Assembly: GCA_902560075.1 (NCBI GenBank)
Contig: CACEKE010000001.1
Location: forward strand, 275,207-339,206
Direction: 5' to 3'
Length of the DNA: 64,000 bases
Source: an uncultured Pelagibacteraceae bacterium
GTDB taxonomy: Bacteria > Pseudomonadota > Alphaproteobacteria > Pelagibacterales > Pelagibacteraceae
Shown: piece after piece, positions 16,858-26,427 of the stretch
Layout of the letters: each line of letters begins with the position of its first letter
How positions within the stretch are numbered: the first letter of the stretch is position 1
Program-made: the position numbers and the translations under genes
The notes under the pieces: model-generated
The model's input: the letters and a program-made list of their open reading frames with translations, nothing else
What the model was told of the DNA's origin: nothing
The model's database searches: none

Positions 16858-18088
16858 TAAAACTTTTTATCATTTCTAATGAAGATTTTATTCCATCCTC
16901 ATGAAATCCGTAACCAAAATAACTGCCACAAAATAATAAATTTTTTTTGTTTTGTATATTTTTTAGTCTATTTTGATTTTCTAAGGCCTCTTTATCATAA
17001 TATGGATGAGTAAACTTAACTTTACTTATAATTTTTTTTGGATCAATTTTTAAAAATGGATTTAATGATAAAAATATATTTTTATTTGTTTTTAAATTTT
17101 GAAGCAAATTAAGCCAATAAGTAATTGAAGTTTCAGAAGTATTTTCTTTATTTACGGAAGAATTCCATGATGACCATGCTTTTTTATTTTTAGGCATTAA
17201 AGTTTCATCTGTATGAATTATTGCAATATTATTCTTATATTTAAAATTAGCTAATATACTTTTTTCTTCTGGTGTTGGGTCTGTAATTAAGGATAAGGCT
17301 TCATCTGCATGTGTGGCAATTACAACTTTATCGTAATCAAAAAATTCGTTATTCCCTCCATAGTAAACTTTTACTCCATTTGACAATCTAGATATTTTAT
17401 TAATTCTATAATTTTTGTAATATTCACCACTAATGGTTTCTAATATTTTTTTTACATAGGTTCTGCTTCTATTTTTAATCGTATACCACTGAGGTCTATT
17501 TTTTAAGTTGAACAAACCATGGTTTTGAAAAAATTTTAAAAAAAATTTTAAAGGCATTTGTTTTGCCTCATATGGTGGCATAGACCATATTGCAGAAACC
17601 ATAGGAATAATATGATAATTTATAAAATATTTGGACATTTTCTCTCGTTTTAAAAAATCATCTAATGTTAAGTTCTCTTCTATATTTTTTAAATTATTAC
17701 TCTTTTTATAAAATTTAATTATTTCAAAAAACATTTTAAAAAAATCAAAATTGAGTAAATTTTTTTTATTTGAAAAAATTCCAAGCAAGCCCTTACCACA
17801 ATATTCTATTTCTGTTTCTTTAACAGAAACTGAAAAGCTCATGTTGCTTTTCTCTATCTCAATGCCGTTATCATTTAAAAATTTTACAAAATTAGGGTAG
17901 GTTTTAAAATTAAAAACAATAAAACCTATATCCACAGGAACATGATTGTTATTATCTTTAACATCTATGGTATATGAGTGACCGCCGAAATGATCCTCTT
18001 TTTCAAATAAATCAACTTTATTTTTTTTAGATAAATAGTGTGCTGCACTTAAACCAGATATGCCTGATCCGATTACAGCAATTCTCAT
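16847..18088 (-). CDS. FAD-dependent amine oxidase/desaturase-like protein of the CFA cluster
   Basis: 413 residues. The N-terminus MRIAVIGSGISGLSAAHYLSK followed by FEKEDHFGGHSYTIDV is the FAD and GG motif of the flavin amine oxidase superfamily; the C-terminus GSYFGYGFHEDGIKSSLEM completes the site. Relatives in cyclopropane-synthase clusters act on lipid chains rather than amines. Its ATG comes five bases after the gcvP stop on the same strand, so it may be read from the gcv promoter and riboswitch. Confidence 0.86.
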   Translation of the reverse strand: MRIAVIGSGISGLSAAHYLSKKNKVDLFEKEDHFGGHSYTIDVKDNNNHVPVDIGFIVFNFKTYPNFVKFLNDNGIEIEKSNMSFSVSVKETEIEYCGKGLLGIFSNKKNLLNFDFFKMFFEIIKFYKKSNNLKNIEENLTLDDFLKREKMSKYFINYHIIPMVSAIWSMPPYEAKQMPLKFFLKFFQNHGLFNLKNRPQWYTIKNRSRTYVKKILETISGEYYKNYRINKISRLSNGVKVYYGGNNEFFDYDKVVIATHADEALSLITDPTPEEKSILANFKYKNNIAIIHTDETLMPKNKKAWSSWNSSVNKENTSETSITYWLNLLQNLKTNKNIFLSLNPFLKIDPKKIISKVKFTHPYYDKEALENQNRLKNIQNKKNLLFCGSYFGYGFHEDGIKSSLEMIKSFNDR

Positions 18089-18093
18089 TAATA

Positions 18094-20958
18094 TTATGCT
18101 GCGTCTTCTTTAAATTCATCCATGGAAGGGCATGTGCAAAAAAGGTTTTTATCTCCATATACATTATCGACTCTTGCGACAGGTGGCCAAAATTTACTAG
18201 ATCTCAAAAAGTTAGAAGGGTAAGCGGCCTCCTCCCTTGAATATTTATGTTCCCATTTATTTGAGGCAAGTTCTAAATCTGTGTGTGGAGCATTTTTGAT
18301 AGGATTGTCATTTTTATCGAAATCACCACTTTTGATCTTGTCTATTTCCTCTTTAATTTTTATCAAGCAATCACAAAATCTATCAAGTTCTTGTAAACTT
18401 TCACTTTCTGTAGGTTCAATCATCATTGTGCCGGGCACTGGCCAAGACATAGTTGGGGCATGAAAACCAAAATCGATTAATCTTTTTGCAATATCTTCCT
18501 CTGTTACGCCAGTATCATTTTTAATTGATCTAATGTCTATAATACACTCATGAGCTACGTTTCCATTAGTTCCTTTATAAAGAATTGGAAAATGATTTTT
18601 TAATTTATGTGCAACATAGTTAGCATTTAAAATTGCAATCTGAGTTGCTAATTTTAAACCTTCAGAACCCATCATTTTAATGTACATCCAAGATATAGAT
18701 AAAATACTTGAGCTTCCCCATGGCGCTGCAGAGACAGGACCTATACCGGTTGCAGGTCCACAATCTTTTATAACAGGATGTGAGGGCAAATATATTTCTA
18801 AATGTCTCTTACATGCTATTGGGCCCATACCAGGTCCACCACCTCCATGTGGAATACAAAAAGTTTTATGTAGATTTATATGGCATACATCCGGACCAAA
18901 ATTTCCAGGTTTTGCTATCCCAACAAGAGCATTCAAGTTTGCACCATCCATATAAACTTGGCCACCATGTTTATGTACTAGCTCACATATATCTGATATT
19001 TTTTCCTCAAAAACTCCATGTGTAGATGGGTATGTTACCATTAACGCACCTAAATTCTCAGAATGCGCTTCTACTTTTTTATTTAGATCTTCAAAATCTA
19101 CATTTCCTTGTTTATCACAGTTAACCACTACCACTTTCATTCCAACCATTTGTGCACTTGCTGGATTGGTCCCATGAGCAGAGCTAGGAATTAAACAAAC
19201 ATTTCTATTAGACTCTCCCCTTTCAAGATGATATTTCCGTATAACCATCAGTCCTGCATATTCACCTTGAGCACCAGCATTTGGTTGTAGTGATACACCT
19301 GAAAAACCTGTGATAGATCTAAGCCAATTTTTTAGATCAGTAAAAAGAGTTCTAAAACCTTCCATTTGTTCAATGGGTGCAAAAGGATGAGGCTCTGAAA
19401 ATTCACGCCATGTAATTGGTATCATCTCTGCTACAGCATTTAATTTCATTGTACACGAGCCTAATGCTATCATTGACCTATTAAGTGCAATATCTTTTTC
19501 CTCTAATCTCTTTAAATATCTTAGCATTTCAGTTTCAGAGTGATAGCTATTGAATACTTGGTGATCTAAATAAGTTGACGTTCTTAGCAAGTTTTTAGGT
19601 AAATTTGGAAGATTTTCTGTCGGATTTTCTTTAATTGATTCTGCACAATTGAATATTTTAAGTAGTTGATTTGCTCTATAAACATTTTTCTTTTCATCAA
19701 ATGATACCGATAGCATTTCAGAATTTACTTTTCTAATATTAACTTTCTGGGCCAAAGCGTTATTAAAAATTTGATCTGTTTTATCTTTTGTTATTATAGT
19801 TACTGTGTCAAAAAAATGGTCTGAATATAACTCATAGCCTGATTGTTTTAATTTATCTGCAAAATTTTTAGCTAATTGTGAAACTCTTTCAGAAATTGTT
19901 TTTATACCTTTTGGGCCGTGATAAATTGCATATGCTGCTGATACAATTGCCAAAAGAGCTTGTGCTGTACAAATGTTACTTGTCGCCTTATCTCTTCGAA
20001 TGTGTTGCTCTCTTGTTTGTAAAGCTAATCTATAAGCTTTGTTCCCATGTCTATCGACTGAAACACCTACAATTCTTCCAGGCATCGATCTCTTGAATTC
20101 ATCCTTCGTAGCAAAGAAAGCTGCGTGTGGACCACCGTAACCCATAGGAATTCCGAATCTTTGAGAACTTCCCACAGCTATATCAGCTCCTAATTCTGCT
20201 GGTGTTTTTAATTTTGCTAAAGATAATAAATCGCATACTAAAATTGATTTACCATTTCTTTTTTTAATTTTACTTATATTTTCGCTAGGGTCCTTAATAT
20301 CTCCAAGTGTACCAGGATATTGAAGTATTCCACATATTATATCCTCTGAAATATTTGATAAGTCTTCGTCATTGCCAATAACAACTTTAAGCCCTAAAGG
20401 CTCTGATCTAGTTTTAACAACTTCTATAGTTTGTGGATGACAATCATTTGATATAAACACAATTTTATTATCTTTTTTATCTAATCTATGACTTAACCCC
20501 ATAGCTTCAGCAGCAGCAGTTCCCTCATCAAGTAGTGATGCGTTTGCAATATCCATTCCCGTAAAATCTATTATCATTTGCTGAAAATTTAATAGCATCT
20601 CCAATCTTCCTTGGGCCACCTCTGGTTGATAAGGAGTGTAAGAAGTATACCATCCCGGATTTTCTAGTATATTTCTGACAATAACGTTTGGAGTATAAGT
20701 TCCATAGTAACCCATACCTATAAAATTTGAGTAAATTTGATTTTTTTTTGATATCGATCTTAATTTTCTTAAACCTTCATACTCAGAATTAGGATCTCCT
20801 ATGCTTAACAAATCTTTAAACAAAATTTTACTTGGAACAGTATCTTCAATTAATTCATTTAAAGATTTATAACCAAGGTCTGATAACATAGTTTTTTCGT
20901 CTTTTTTGGACAAACCTATATGTCTTTTAATAAAATCTTTTTCTGAATTATGTAACAT
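18094..20958 (-). CDS. gcvP: Glycine dehydrogenase (decarboxylating), P-protein
   Basis: 954 residues, full-length single-chain P-protein made of two homologous halves. The PLP lysine is in HINLHKTFCIPHGGGGPG in the C-terminal half; the N-terminal half begins with FIKRHIGLSKKD and carries GTYTPNVIVRNILENPGWYTSYTPYQPE (key residues NPGWYTSYTPYQ). It decarboxylates glycine and passes the aminomethyl group to lipoyl-GcvH. Its ATG overlaps the gcvH stop by one base. With GcvT and GcvH it makes CO2, ammonia and methylene-tetrahydrofolate. Confidence 0.97.
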   Translation of the reverse strand: MLHNSEKDFIKRHIGLSKKDEKTMLSDLGYKSLNELIEDTVPSKILFKDLLSIGDPNSEYEGLRKLRSISKKNQIYSNFIGMGYYGTYTPNVIVRNILENPGWYTSYTPYQPEVAQGRLEMLLNFQQMIIDFTGMDIANASLLDEGTAAAEAMGLSHRLDKKDNKIVFISNDCHPQTIEVVKTRSEPLGLKVVIGNDEDLSNISEDIICGILQYPGTLGDIKDPSENISKIKKRNGKSILVCDLLSLAKLKTPAELGADIAVGSSQRFGIPMGYGGPHAAFFATKDEFKRSMPGRIVGVSVDRHGNKAYRLALQTREQHIRRDKATSNICTAQALLAIVSAAYAIYHGPKGIKTISERVSQLAKNFADKLKQSGYELYSDHFFDTVTIITKDKTDQIFNNALAQKVNIRKVNSEMLSVSFDEKKNVYRANQLLKIFNCAESIKENPTENLPNLPKNLLRTSTYLDHQVFNSYHSETEMLRYLKRLEEKDIALNRSMIALGSCTMKLNAVAEMIPITWREFSEPHPFAPIEQMEGFRTLFTDLKNWLRSITGFSGVSLQPNAGAQGEYAGLMVIRKYHLERGESNRNVCLIPSSAHGTNPASAQMVGMKVVVVNCDKQGNVDFEDLNKKVEAHSENLGALMVTYPSTHGVFEEKISDICELVHKHGGQVYMDGANLNALVGIAKPGNFGPDVCHINLHKTFCIPHGGGGPGMGPIACKRHLEIYLPSHPVIKDCGPATGIGPVSAAPWGSSSILSISWMYIKMMGSEGLKLATQIAILNANYVAHKLKNHFPILYKGTNGNVAHECIIDIRSIKNDTGVTEEDIAKRLIDFGFHAPTMSWPVPGTMMIEPTESESLQELDRFCDCLIKIKEEIDKIKSGDFDKNDNPIKNAPHTDLELASNKWEHKYSREEAAYPSNFLRSSKFWPPVARVDNVYGDKNLFCTCPSMDEFKEDAA

Positions 20959-21338
20959 TAGTTAGTACTCTCCTTAGCAAATTTTTCATATTCCTCCCTA
21001 CTCATTAAAGAATTTATTTCATTTAAATCTTTTACTTTTAGTTTAAAAAACCAAGCATCTCCCTCAGGATCATTATTAATTTTAGAAGGATCATCAACGA
21101 TTGACTGATTAGTATCAACAACTTCTCCACTTATTGGTGTATAAACATCACTAGCTGCTTTTGTGGACTCTACTACACCTGCTGTTCCATCTTTAGTAAC
21201 ACTTGTCCCTTTTTCTGGAAGCTCTGCAAAAACAATATCTCCCAACAATTCTGTTGCGTGTTTAGTAATTCCGATTGTGGCCACATCATCTTTAATAGTA
21301 ACCCACTCATGTTCTTTAGAAAATTTAACTTCCGACAT
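20958..21338 (-). CDS. gcvH: Glycine cleavage system H protein
   Basis: 126 residues, standard length. The lipoylation site is K60 in [12 protein letters not shown], preceded by the conserved HEWV and [19 protein letters not shown] (key residues). It shuttles the aminomethyl intermediate between GcvP, GcvT and lipoamide dehydrogenase (not in this window). Its start overlaps the gcvT end by 14 bases and its stop overlaps the gcvP start. Confidence 0.96.
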   Translation of the reverse strand: MSEVKFSKEHEWVTIKDDVATIGITKHATELLGDIVFAELPEKGTSVTKDGTAGVVESTKAASDVYTPISGEVVDTNQSIVDDPSKINNDPEGDAWFFKLKVKDLNEINSLMSREEYEKFAKESTN

Positions 21339-22431
21339 TTACATCTCCTTTGTGATAGTTTTTTTTATAAAACGGGAGCTTACAAACACTCGCCGAAACT
21401 TTTTTTCCCCTTATTTCTAAAAATATTTTTGTATTTTCTTTAGTATATGTATTATTTACATAACCCATTGCAATAGGACTTTTTACACTCGGGCCAAAAG
21501 AACCGCTAGTAATTTTTCCTATTTGATTATTATTTTCATCAAATATTTTTGTTGATTGTCGTGCTATAATTTTACCTTCAGGTTTAATGCCAACTCTCAG
21601 TTTTGTGACACCTTCATTAATTTGTCTCTGAATTTGTTTTGCCCCTGGAAAATTACTGTTGATTCGATTTTTTGAAATTGCCCATTTTAAATTTGCTTCT
21701 AATGGACTGGTATTTTCGTCAATGTCATTGCCGTATAAACACAACCCTGCTTCAAGCCTTAATGTATCTCTAGCACCAAGGCCTATAAGATTAGATCCTA
21801 AACTGATTAATGTCTCAACAAATTCAACCACATCATTATTATTTATCGAAATCTCAAAACCATCTTCTCCTGTGTATCCCGATCTTGTTACATAAATCTT
21901 GTTTGAGTTAAATTTAAAATCTCCACCAAACATAAATTTTAGTTTATTTACGCCTGGAATAATTTTTTCAATTAAATTTTTTGAGTCAGGACCTTGTACA
22001 GCAACAAGAGATAGGTCTTTACTTAATGATATTTTAAAATCTTCACCTAATTTAGATTTGATTATTTCAAAATCTTTTTCTTTACATGCAGCATTAAGAA
22101 TTATCATATAACCATTAGAAATTTTTGTAATTATTAAATCGTCGTAAATTCCTGCGTTCTCATTCATTAAAAACGAGTATCTACTCTGATTCACCGATAA
22201 ATTTTTTAAGTCTGTTGGAAATATATCTTGAAGTTTGTCTGTTAATTTATCATCACCCACAATAAATAATTGACCCATATGTGATACATCAAATATCCCT
22301 GACTTTTCTCTCGTTAGGTTATGTTCAGCAATTATTCCATCTTTATATTGGATAGGCATTTCATACCCAGCAAAAGATACAAATTTCGCATTAAATTTTT
22401 TGTGTAAATTGTATAAAGCTGTTTTATTCAT
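21325..22431 (-). CDS. gcvT: Glycine cleavage system T protein (aminomethyltransferase)
   Basis: 368 residues. Recognised by [17 protein letters not shown] at the N-terminus, FDVSHMGQ, the folate-site region around YTGEDGFEI, and the [18 protein letters not shown] block. It transfers the methylene group to tetrahydrofolate. First gene of the gcv run; a very strong GAGGGGG ribosome site lies about 15 bases before the ATG and directly abuts the riboswitch P1 helix, so glycine binding can alter access to it. Confidence 0.96.
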   Translation of the reverse strand: MNKTALYNLHKKFNAKFVSFAGYEMPIQYKDGIIAEHNLTREKSGIFDVSHMGQLFIVGDDKLTDKLQDIFPTDLKNLSVNQSRYSFLMNENAGIYDDLIITKISNGYMIILNAACKEKDFEIIKSKLGEDFKISLSKDLSLVAVQGPDSKNLIEKIIPGVNKLKFMFGGDFKFNSNKIYVTRSGYTGEDGFEISINNNDVVEFVETLISLGSNLIGLGARDTLRLEAGLCLYGNDIDENTSPLEANLKWAISKNRINSNFPGAKQIQRQINEGVTKLRVGIKPEGKIIARQSTKIFDENNNQIGKITSGSFGPSVKSPIAMGYVNNTYTKENTKIFLEIRGKKVSASVCKLPFYKKNYHKGDVNVGS

Positions 22432-22446
22432 AAATATTAACTCTTA

Positions 22447-22586
22447 CCCCCTCTGTCTATGAGCCTGAGAGATTTACTCCGTCGGCGAGAAACTTTCTCT
22501 TTCCAGAGTTAATATTTACGGTCCTTTTGCCTGAGAGTTTCCGGGGTGGTTGCTCCTTCGGCGCTACAATTAAGTAGTCTCTTCCG
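22447..22586 (-). promoter_or_regulatory. Tandem glycine riboswitch upstream of gcvT
   Basis: Two aptamer-like units on the minus strand. The first runs from about 22586 to 22519 (starts CGGAAGAGAC, contains GCGCCGAAGGAGCAA and CTCTCAGGCAAAAGGACCG); the second from about 22508 to 22451 (starts CTCTGGAAAGAGAAAG, contains TCGCCGACGGAG and AATCTCTCAGGCTCA, ends CAGAG). The CTCAGGC and GCCGA-GGAG cores are the conserved glycine-aptamer blocks. P1 of aptamer 2 (CTCTG 22504-22508 with CAGAG 22451-22455) ends next to the gcvT ribosome site GAGGGGG (22447-22453). Glycine riboswitches on gcvT have been reported in SAR11; regulation at translation initiation is inferred from the P1/ribosome-site overlap. 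Confidence 0.92.
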
Positions 22587-22614
22587 TTGAAAATCTTATA
22601 ACATATTCCTATTA

Positions 22615-23496
22615 TTATTCACTAAGTTTATTTTGTGTCTCGTCTTTTTTTGTTGTTATAAATTGAAGAAAAACGGCAAATAATACGATTGATCCTCCCA
22701 CAAAAACAATCAATGGTGGTTGCTCGTTTATAACTATCCACGCCCAAAGAGGCCCTAATACTGCCTCAACTAACATAATAATGCCTACTGTTGCTGATGG
22801 TGTATTTCTTGCTCCAATCGTAATTAAAATAAATCCAAAACCTAATTGAAAAAAACCTGCAAGAAATCCAAGAAAAATATCATATGATGATATAGCAATT
22901 TTTCCTGCAATGACATATCCGATTATCATTGCAATAATACCAGCGTATAGTTGTAAAGGCACCATATCTATACTTGGATATTTTCTAATTATTAGTATTA
23001 AAATTGCAAAGGAAATTGGCATTACAAATGCAGCTATATTGCCTGTCATTTGTCCACTTGATAGATCTGATCCAACCATTAAAATTATTCCAGATATGGC
23101 TAAAATTATTGATGCTAAAGTTATTTTTGAAATTTTTTCTTTTAAAAAAAAATATCCAAATATTGCTAAGAAAATAGTTTGGGTTTGAATAATGAAATTC
23201 GTATTAGCAACAGTAGTATTATACATTGCAAATACATAACCACAGAAACCTGACGATAAAATAATGCCTCCAAAAATACCTGGCAATCCAGACTTTTTAA
23301 ATGAAAGTAAAAAATTTTTTTTGTATGTAAATATTAAAAAAATTGTTACTACAAAAATAAAAAACAGAGATCTCCAGAATAATATTTGCCATAAATTTGC
23401 TCCTTCAAAAGATTTTACTATTAGTCCACCAAAACTAAGGCTAATAGCTCCTAAAAAAACTAATAATGGACCAGGTAAACTAAAAATAAATCTCAT
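22615..23496 (-). CDS. DMT-superfamily (EamA) transporter
   Basis: 293 residues with about ten hydrophobic helices and two EamA repeats (LVFLGAISLSFGGLIVKSF at the start, LVEAVLGPLWAWIVINEQPP in the second repeat). The ATG overlaps the pxpC stop (ATGA), so it is translated with the 5-oxoprolinase subunits and is a reasonable candidate for moving 5-oxoproline or a related acid. A riboswitch and gcvT lie downstream. Direction of transport cannot be inferred. Confidence 0.86.
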   Translation of the reverse strand: MRFIFSLPGPLLVFLGAISLSFGGLIVKSFEGANLWQILFWRSLFFIFVVTIFLIFTYKKNFLLSFKKSGLPGIFGGIILSSGFCGYVFAMYNTTVANTNFIIQTQTIFLAIFGYFFLKEKISKITLASIILAISGIILMVGSDLSSGQMTGNIAAFVMPISFAILILIIRKYPSIDMVPLQLYAGIIAMIIGYVIAGKIAISSYDIFLGFLAGFFQLGFGFILITIGARNTPSATVGIIMLVEAVLGPLWAWIVINEQPPLIVFVGGSIVLFAVFLQFITTKKDETQNKLSE

Positions 23497-24428
23497 ATTT
23501 GATCTAGAATATTTTTTGTTTCCATAGAGTAAAGTTTAAATAATTTTTCAGCACTCTTAACATCAATCATTTTAAACTTAATTTTTGACATTGGGGGTAA
23601 TTGAACTATTTTATCATAATCTGCACTTATAATTACACCAATTTTTGGGTAACCGCCTATTGTGCCATGATCAGAGAGCATTATTATAGGCTTACCATCT
23701 GGTGGGACTTGAATTACACCTTTAATTAGACCTTCAGATTTAATATTTTCACTTTTTATGTTATTTAATTTGTTACCATCTAATCTCATTCCCATTCTAT
23801 CAGTCAAATTTGTAACTTGGTATTGGTTTTCAAAAAAAGATTTTTGAGACTCCTTTGAAAAATAATCAAAGTTTGTTCCTTTAATAACTCTTATGAATTC
23901 AATTTTGCTATTTGAGTAATCAATGCTTTTTTTAATAATAGGTTTTACGTTTTTATTTAATTGCAAAATATCATTTTCGACAATTTTGTCTCCTTTATTT
24001 GGTCCTACTTTTGATCTCAAATGAGTGGAATAACTATTCCATTTTTTTTCTATTTTAAAACCTCCAGATATTGAGAAATATCCATACATTGAATTATTTG
24101 TTGAAATAATATCGATCTCATCATTATTATTTAAATCAAAAGTTTTGTAACATTCGCCATTATAAATTTTAGAATTTTTTTTAAATGTAAAACTCACATT
24201 TCCTGTCACTACGCAATTTATATTATTTTGTTTTACTTTGAGTTTTGGTCCTTGGAGTGCAAATTCAATAACTGCATCGTTTATATCATTACCAACCAAT
24301 TTATTTGTAATTAGCAAATTCCTTGTATCCATTGCTCCACTAAATGGAATTCCTAGATGATAAAGATTTGATCTTCCCCTATCTTGAAAAGTCGTGTTTA
24401 TCCCAGGTCTAATTACCTCTATACTCAT
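23493..24428 (-). CDS. pxpC: 5-oxoprolinase subunit C (biotin-dependent carboxyltransferase-like, KipA family)
   Basis: 311 residues starting MSIEVIRPGINTTFQDRGRSNLYHLGIPFSGAMD (key: TTFQDRGR, G-x-P-x-SGAMD), the clear signature of the KipA/PxpC/allophanate hydrolase subunit 2 family; RVIKGTNFDYF and the GGYPKIGVIISAD block near the C-terminus also fit. With PxpA and PxpB it hydrolyses 5-oxoproline (pyroglutamate) to glutamate with ATP. One base separates it from pxpB. Confidence 0.92.
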   Translation of the reverse strand: MSIEVIRPGINTTFQDRGRSNLYHLGIPFSGAMDTRNLLITNKLVGNDINDAVIEFALQGPKLKVKQNNINCVVTGNVSFTFKKNSKIYNGECYKTFDLNNNDEIDIISTNNSMYGYFSISGGFKIEKKWNSYSTHLRSKVGPNKGDKIVENDILQLNKNVKPIIKKSIDYSNSKIEFIRVIKGTNFDYFSKESQKSFFENQYQVTNLTDRMGMRLDGNKLNNIKSENIKSEGLIKGVIQVPPDGKPIIMLSDHGTIGGYPKIGVIISADYDKIVQLPPMSKIKFKMIDVKSAEKLFKLYSMETKNILDQI

Positions 24429-24429
24429 T

Positions 24430-25104
24430 TTATTCCTTTATTTTATAGAATTCATTTTTGGTAATCTCATAAAATTGAACACTATCTCCCGGTTTAATTA
24501 AAATAGGATTTTCCTCTTTATTTTTATCAAATACTTTTACAGGGGTATTACCAATAATATTCCAGCCACCAGGGCTTTCATATGTATAAATATTACAAAA
24601 TTGTTCTGTTATCCCTACTGAACCTTTTGGTACTTTCACTCTTGGAGTTTCTAATCTTTTTAACCTAATATTTTTATTTGTATCTCCTAAAAAGGGCATT
24701 CCAGCTACAAACCCTGTCATATAACAATAAAAATCTTTATTTAATATGTGTTTATAAACTTCTTTTATATTTAAATTTGTATTTTTTGAAACACGCTCTA
24801 TATCTAAAGCAAATTCTTCATCGATACATATCGGAATTTTTTTTCTCTTTGAAGCTGAATCGCTAATTTCATCTGGCTTTAAATTAATTATTTTTTCAAC
24901 TAATTCTATATAATTAATGACATCCAAATCAAATGTGATTATTAATTTGTTATAAGATGGTGCTAAATTTGTTATTCCTTTTATATTTTTTAATCTCAAA
25001 GTTTTAAAATATTTTATAACTTCGTAATTAATTTCTTTATTTACCTCAGAACCAAAATCACAATATATAGCAGCATCTCCAAGATTTGATATATTTTTAA
25101 TCAT
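24430..25104 (-). CDS. pxpB: 5-oxoprolinase subunit B (KipI family)
   Basis: 224 residues. IPICIDEEFALDIERVSKNTNL, FYCYMTGFVAGMPFLGDTN and ETPRVKVPKGSVGITEQFCNIYTYESPGGWNIIGNTPV contain the blocks GF-x-PG(A)FPYLG-like, PR-x-x-VPxGSV and SPGGWxxIG that define KipI/PxpB. It forms the complex with PxpC. Divergent from pxpA with only 25 bases between the two starts. Confidence 0.92.
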   Translation of the reverse strand: MIKNISNLGDAAIYCDFGSEVNKEINYEVIKYFKTLRLKNIKGITNLAPSYNKLIITFDLDVINYIELVEKIINLKPDEISDSASKRKKIPICIDEEFALDIERVSKNTNLNIKEVYKHILNKDFYCYMTGFVAGMPFLGDTNKNIRLKRLETPRVKVPKGSVGITEQFCNIYTYESPGGWNIIGNTPVKVFDKNKEENPILIKPGDSVQFYEITKNEFYKIKE

Positions 25105-25129
25105 ATCGTGATATATTTAACATGTAGAT

Positions 25130-25903
25130 ATGGAAATTAACATCAATTGTGACTTGGGTGAAAAATCAAAACATCACTCTAATAAAAACGATCCTGATTT
25201 ATTAAATATTGTAAATACAGCAAGTATTGCATGCGGATATCATGCTGGAGATGAAAGTACCATGAGAGAAGTTATAAGCATATCTGTTAAAAATGGAGTG
25301 AGTTTTGGAGCGCATCCGTCTTTTAAAGATCTTGAAAATTTTGGTCGAAAAAGAATGAATTTACCAGCAATCGAAATTAAAAAATTAATAAAAGATCAAT
25401 TTTATATACTGCAAAATATTGCAGATGAAAAAAATCAAAAAGTTACTCATATTAAACCGCATGGAGCCTTAAATAATATGGCATGTGAAGATATTGAACT
25501 TTCCGACATAATCTCTGAGACAATTAATGAAATAGATAAAGAGCTTATTTATCTAGTGCCAACTGGTTCTAAAATGGAAATTTCAGCTAACAAACATGGT
25601 TTAAAAGTAGCTTCTGAGATATTTGCAGATAGAAACTATTTGGATGATGGAAATTTAGTATCTAGAAAAGAAATTAATGCAGTAATAACTGATCCAGAGG
25701 TTGCTAAAGAGCATGTTTTGTTTATGGTTAAAAATCAGGCGTTAAGATGTCTCAGCGGAAGGCAAATACCTTGTAAAATAGACTCAATTTGCATACATGG
25801 GGACACATTAAGATCATTAGAAACTGCAAAAATTATTAAAAGTAATTTAGTTAATAATGGTTTTGAATTAAAACCTTTAAATAAAATGAAAAAATTTTTA
25901 TGA
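25130..25903 (+). CDS. pxpA: 5-oxoprolinase subunit A (LamB/YcsF family)
   Basis: 257 residues beginning MEININCDLGE, with NTASIACGYHAGDESTM, GAHPSFKDLENFGRKRM, HIKPHGALNN and EIFADRNYLDDGNLVSR, all hallmarks of the LamB/YcsF family. PxpA is the hydrolytic partner of PxpBC in prokaryotic ATP-dependent 5-oxoprolinase. Unusually the three subunit genes are split over two divergent transcripts. Its TGA overlaps the ATG of the next TPR gene (ATGA). Confidence 0.93.
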   Translation: MEININCDLGEKSKHHSNKNDPDLLNIVNTASIACGYHAGDESTMREVISISVKNGVSFGAHPSFKDLENFGRKRMNLPAIEIKKLIKDQFYILQNIADEKNQKVTHIKPHGALNNMACEDIELSDIISETINEIDKELIYLVPTGSKMEISANKHGLKVASEIFADRNYLDDGNLVSRKEINAVITDPEVAKEHVLFMVKNQALRCLSGRQIPCKIDSICIHGDTLRSLETAKIIKSNLVNNGFELKPLNKMKKFL

Positions 25904-26382
25904 TAAAAAAAATATTAATAACTTTAGTTTTTACTTTAATTTTTGGAAACCTATCATTTGCAGCTGGTGGAGACGGTAGTTCTACTAAAAGTAATTATGA
26001 TAAAGCTGTGAAATTAATTAAATCAGCAAAAAAATATGAAGCTGACGGAAAAACAAAAAAAGCAGATGATAGATATAAAAAAGCTTTTAAATTGCTTGTA
26101 AAGTCAAATAAAGAAAAGCCAGGTAAAGCAGATACTCTAAATTACTTAGGTTTTACATCACGAAAATTAGGTGATTTTGAAAATGCGGAAATATTTTATA
26201 CTAAAGGTTTAGAAATTAGCCCCTATCACATAAGGATAAATCAATATATGGGCGAGCTGTATGTTACAACAAACCAAATTGATAAAGCAAAAGAAAGGTT
26301 GGCAGTTTTAGACGGGTGTGATTGTAAAGAATATACGTTGCTTAAAGATATTATAGATGGAAAAACAAAATCTAAATATTAA
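25900..26382 (+). CDS. Exported TPR protein
   Basis: 160 residues. A signal peptide is visible (MIKKILITLVFTLIFGNLSFAA, cleavage near residue 22), then a Gly/Ser linker and lysine-rich helices, and two or three TPR-like repeats from about residue 55 (KPGKADTLNYLGFTSRKLGDFENAEIFYTKGLEI, key residues N-Y-L-G, A-x-x-F-Y). The C-terminal DGCDCKEY has two cysteines. It is translationally coupled to pxpA. Function unknown; periplasmic protein interaction is the likely mode. Confidence 0.75.
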   Translation: MIKKILITLVFTLIFGNLSFAAGGDGSSTKSNYDKAVKLIKSAKKYEADGKTKKADDRYKKAFKLLVKSNKEKPGKADTLNYLGFTSRKLGDFENAEIFYTKGLEISPYHIRINQYMGELYVTTNQIDKAKERLAVLDGCDCKEYTLLKDIIDGKTKSKY

Positions 26383-26427
26383 GTGAAATATTGAAAAATT
26401 AGAAAATTCTATTATTATTAAATTAAA

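Noticed and set aside
18040..20096. Long open frames on the plus strand opposite gcvP
   Set aside because: They follow the codon pattern of gcvP read backwards, have low-complexity products and no ribosome site or family match.
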